From Saccoglossus kowalevskii (Eukaryota; Hemichordata; Enteropneusta; Harrimaniidae): 46,436 bases of DNA. The DNA lies in NCBI RefSeq assembly GCF_000003605.2, contig NW_003147272.1, positions 59,937-106,372 on the forward strand. The letters run 5' to 3'. Below are positions 45,857 through 46,436 of the stretch, piece by piece. The position numbers and the translations under genes are program-made. The stretch's first letter is position 1. Each line of letters starts with the position of its first letter. The notes under the pieces are model-generated. The model was not told the DNA's origin and searched no databases. It saw only the letters and a program-made list of their open reading frames with translations.

Positions 45857-46132
45857 CAGTGGCGGCGGCTCGGAGGGGGGAGGCAGGGGGGGGGGGCGGT
45901 CGCCCCTCGAAAAAAATGTTGGGGTGGATTCGCCCCTCCAAAATCAAAGTGAAACCCTTTATATCAACAAAATGTGCCTCCCCCAAATGCAGGAAATAGC
46001 GTTTCAGAGGGTCCATATTTCAAAATGTTTAAGGGAGAGCATACCCCGGACCCCATAGTAAGGGTTCGCCTTCGGCGCAAGGTTGGTCAACAGCCCCCTC
46101 CCCCCACTCAACATTTCGTACCGCCGCCTCTG
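45857..46132. mobile_element. 276-bp CAGTGGCGG-ended non-autonomous element (hAT-like)
   Basis: CAGTGGCGGCGG at the left mirrors CCGCCGCCTCTG at the right. The interior has a G run, CGCCCCTCGAAA, GCATACCCCGGACCCC and GTTCGCCTTCGGCGC, a mosaic often met in short hAT-like elements of marine invertebrates. Flanking duplication is not clean (CAAG on both sides). No coding capacity. Confidence 0.6.
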
Positions 46133-46436
46133 CAAGCATTGAAAACCTAGTGAACATCGAGGGCAGCATTGCCGGAAATAGACAATAGAATCTGGTCAAG
46201 TAGAGATTTCCTGTCTATCCCATTGCAGTGACTATAATTACATGCAAAATTATTCAAGACAACCGATGATGTCATAGACTTTTAAGGTCTATTGTTTAGC
46301 CTAATTGAGAGTATATTGTTATGTTAAGTAGTTCACAGCTTGGGGTTGGAAACAATAGTAAGTGAGGTAATCTATTGTTTCCTTTGTTCTGTGTCCACTT
46401 GTATTTGTCAGCTGATCATATGAAGCCATGTAATAA
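46133..46436. other. Right flank, nothing recognised
   Basis: AT-rich, with CTATTGTTT repeated a few times. No exon or repeat supported. Confidence 0.5.

Overview
This is an AT-rich animal genomic window. It has long introns, GT-AG splice sites, many short palindromic transposons, four minisatellites, and only two genes I can name. It is nuclear DNA of an invertebrate, probably marine. The two proteins are clearly metazoan and the repeats are of the MITE kind common in molluscs, brachiopods, hemichordates, urchins and amphioxus, but I cannot fix the phylum from sequence alone. Nothing in it is prokaryotic, and most long open frames are by-products of tandem repeats.

Left half, + strand: a profilin-4 (PFN4) orthologue. 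Four coding exons (18446-18574, 19194-19328, 19954-20059, 20636-20664) give a 128-residue protein that is collinear with vertebrate profilin-4. Two plausible upstream first exons (6358-6456 and 12965-13045) both end in phase 0. Either could join in frame to the four codons that precede the canonical PFN4 methionine, so the gene may have alternative promoters and N-terminal extensions.

Right half, - strand: a complete chloride intracellular channel (CLIC) gene. Five coding exons (45471-45424, 30233-30089, 27586-27433, 27224-27029, 26485-26348) give 226 residues with consistent splice phases (0, 1, 2, 0). It keeps the CPFS glutaredoxin-like motif and the cis-proline of the GST fold, but lacks the long acidic 'foot loop' of vertebrate CLICs. 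Intron 1 is 15.2 kb. It holds a 2-kb array of a 24-bp hairpin-forming minisatellite 160 bp upstream of exon 2, a CpG-rich promoter-like island (35.38-36.24 kb), and a candidate 84-nt phase-0/0 cassette exon (40046-39963).

PFN4 and CLIC converge tail to tail. The only far-downstream AATAAA signals on the two strands lie within about 65 bp of each other near 22.45-22.52 kb. No functional link between the two proteins is implied.

The rest is intronic or intergenic. It carries a TTAA-flanked MITE family (six copies), a TACTGTAAA-ended MITE family (seven copies in two subtypes) that carries AATAAA on both strands, an inverted pair of a 330-bp TIR element inside CLIC intron 2, a 394-bp element with a 5-bp target duplication, a CAGTGGCGG-ended element at the right edge, and several other dispersed repeats. 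I found no tRNA, rRNA, CRISPR array, virus or toxin gene.
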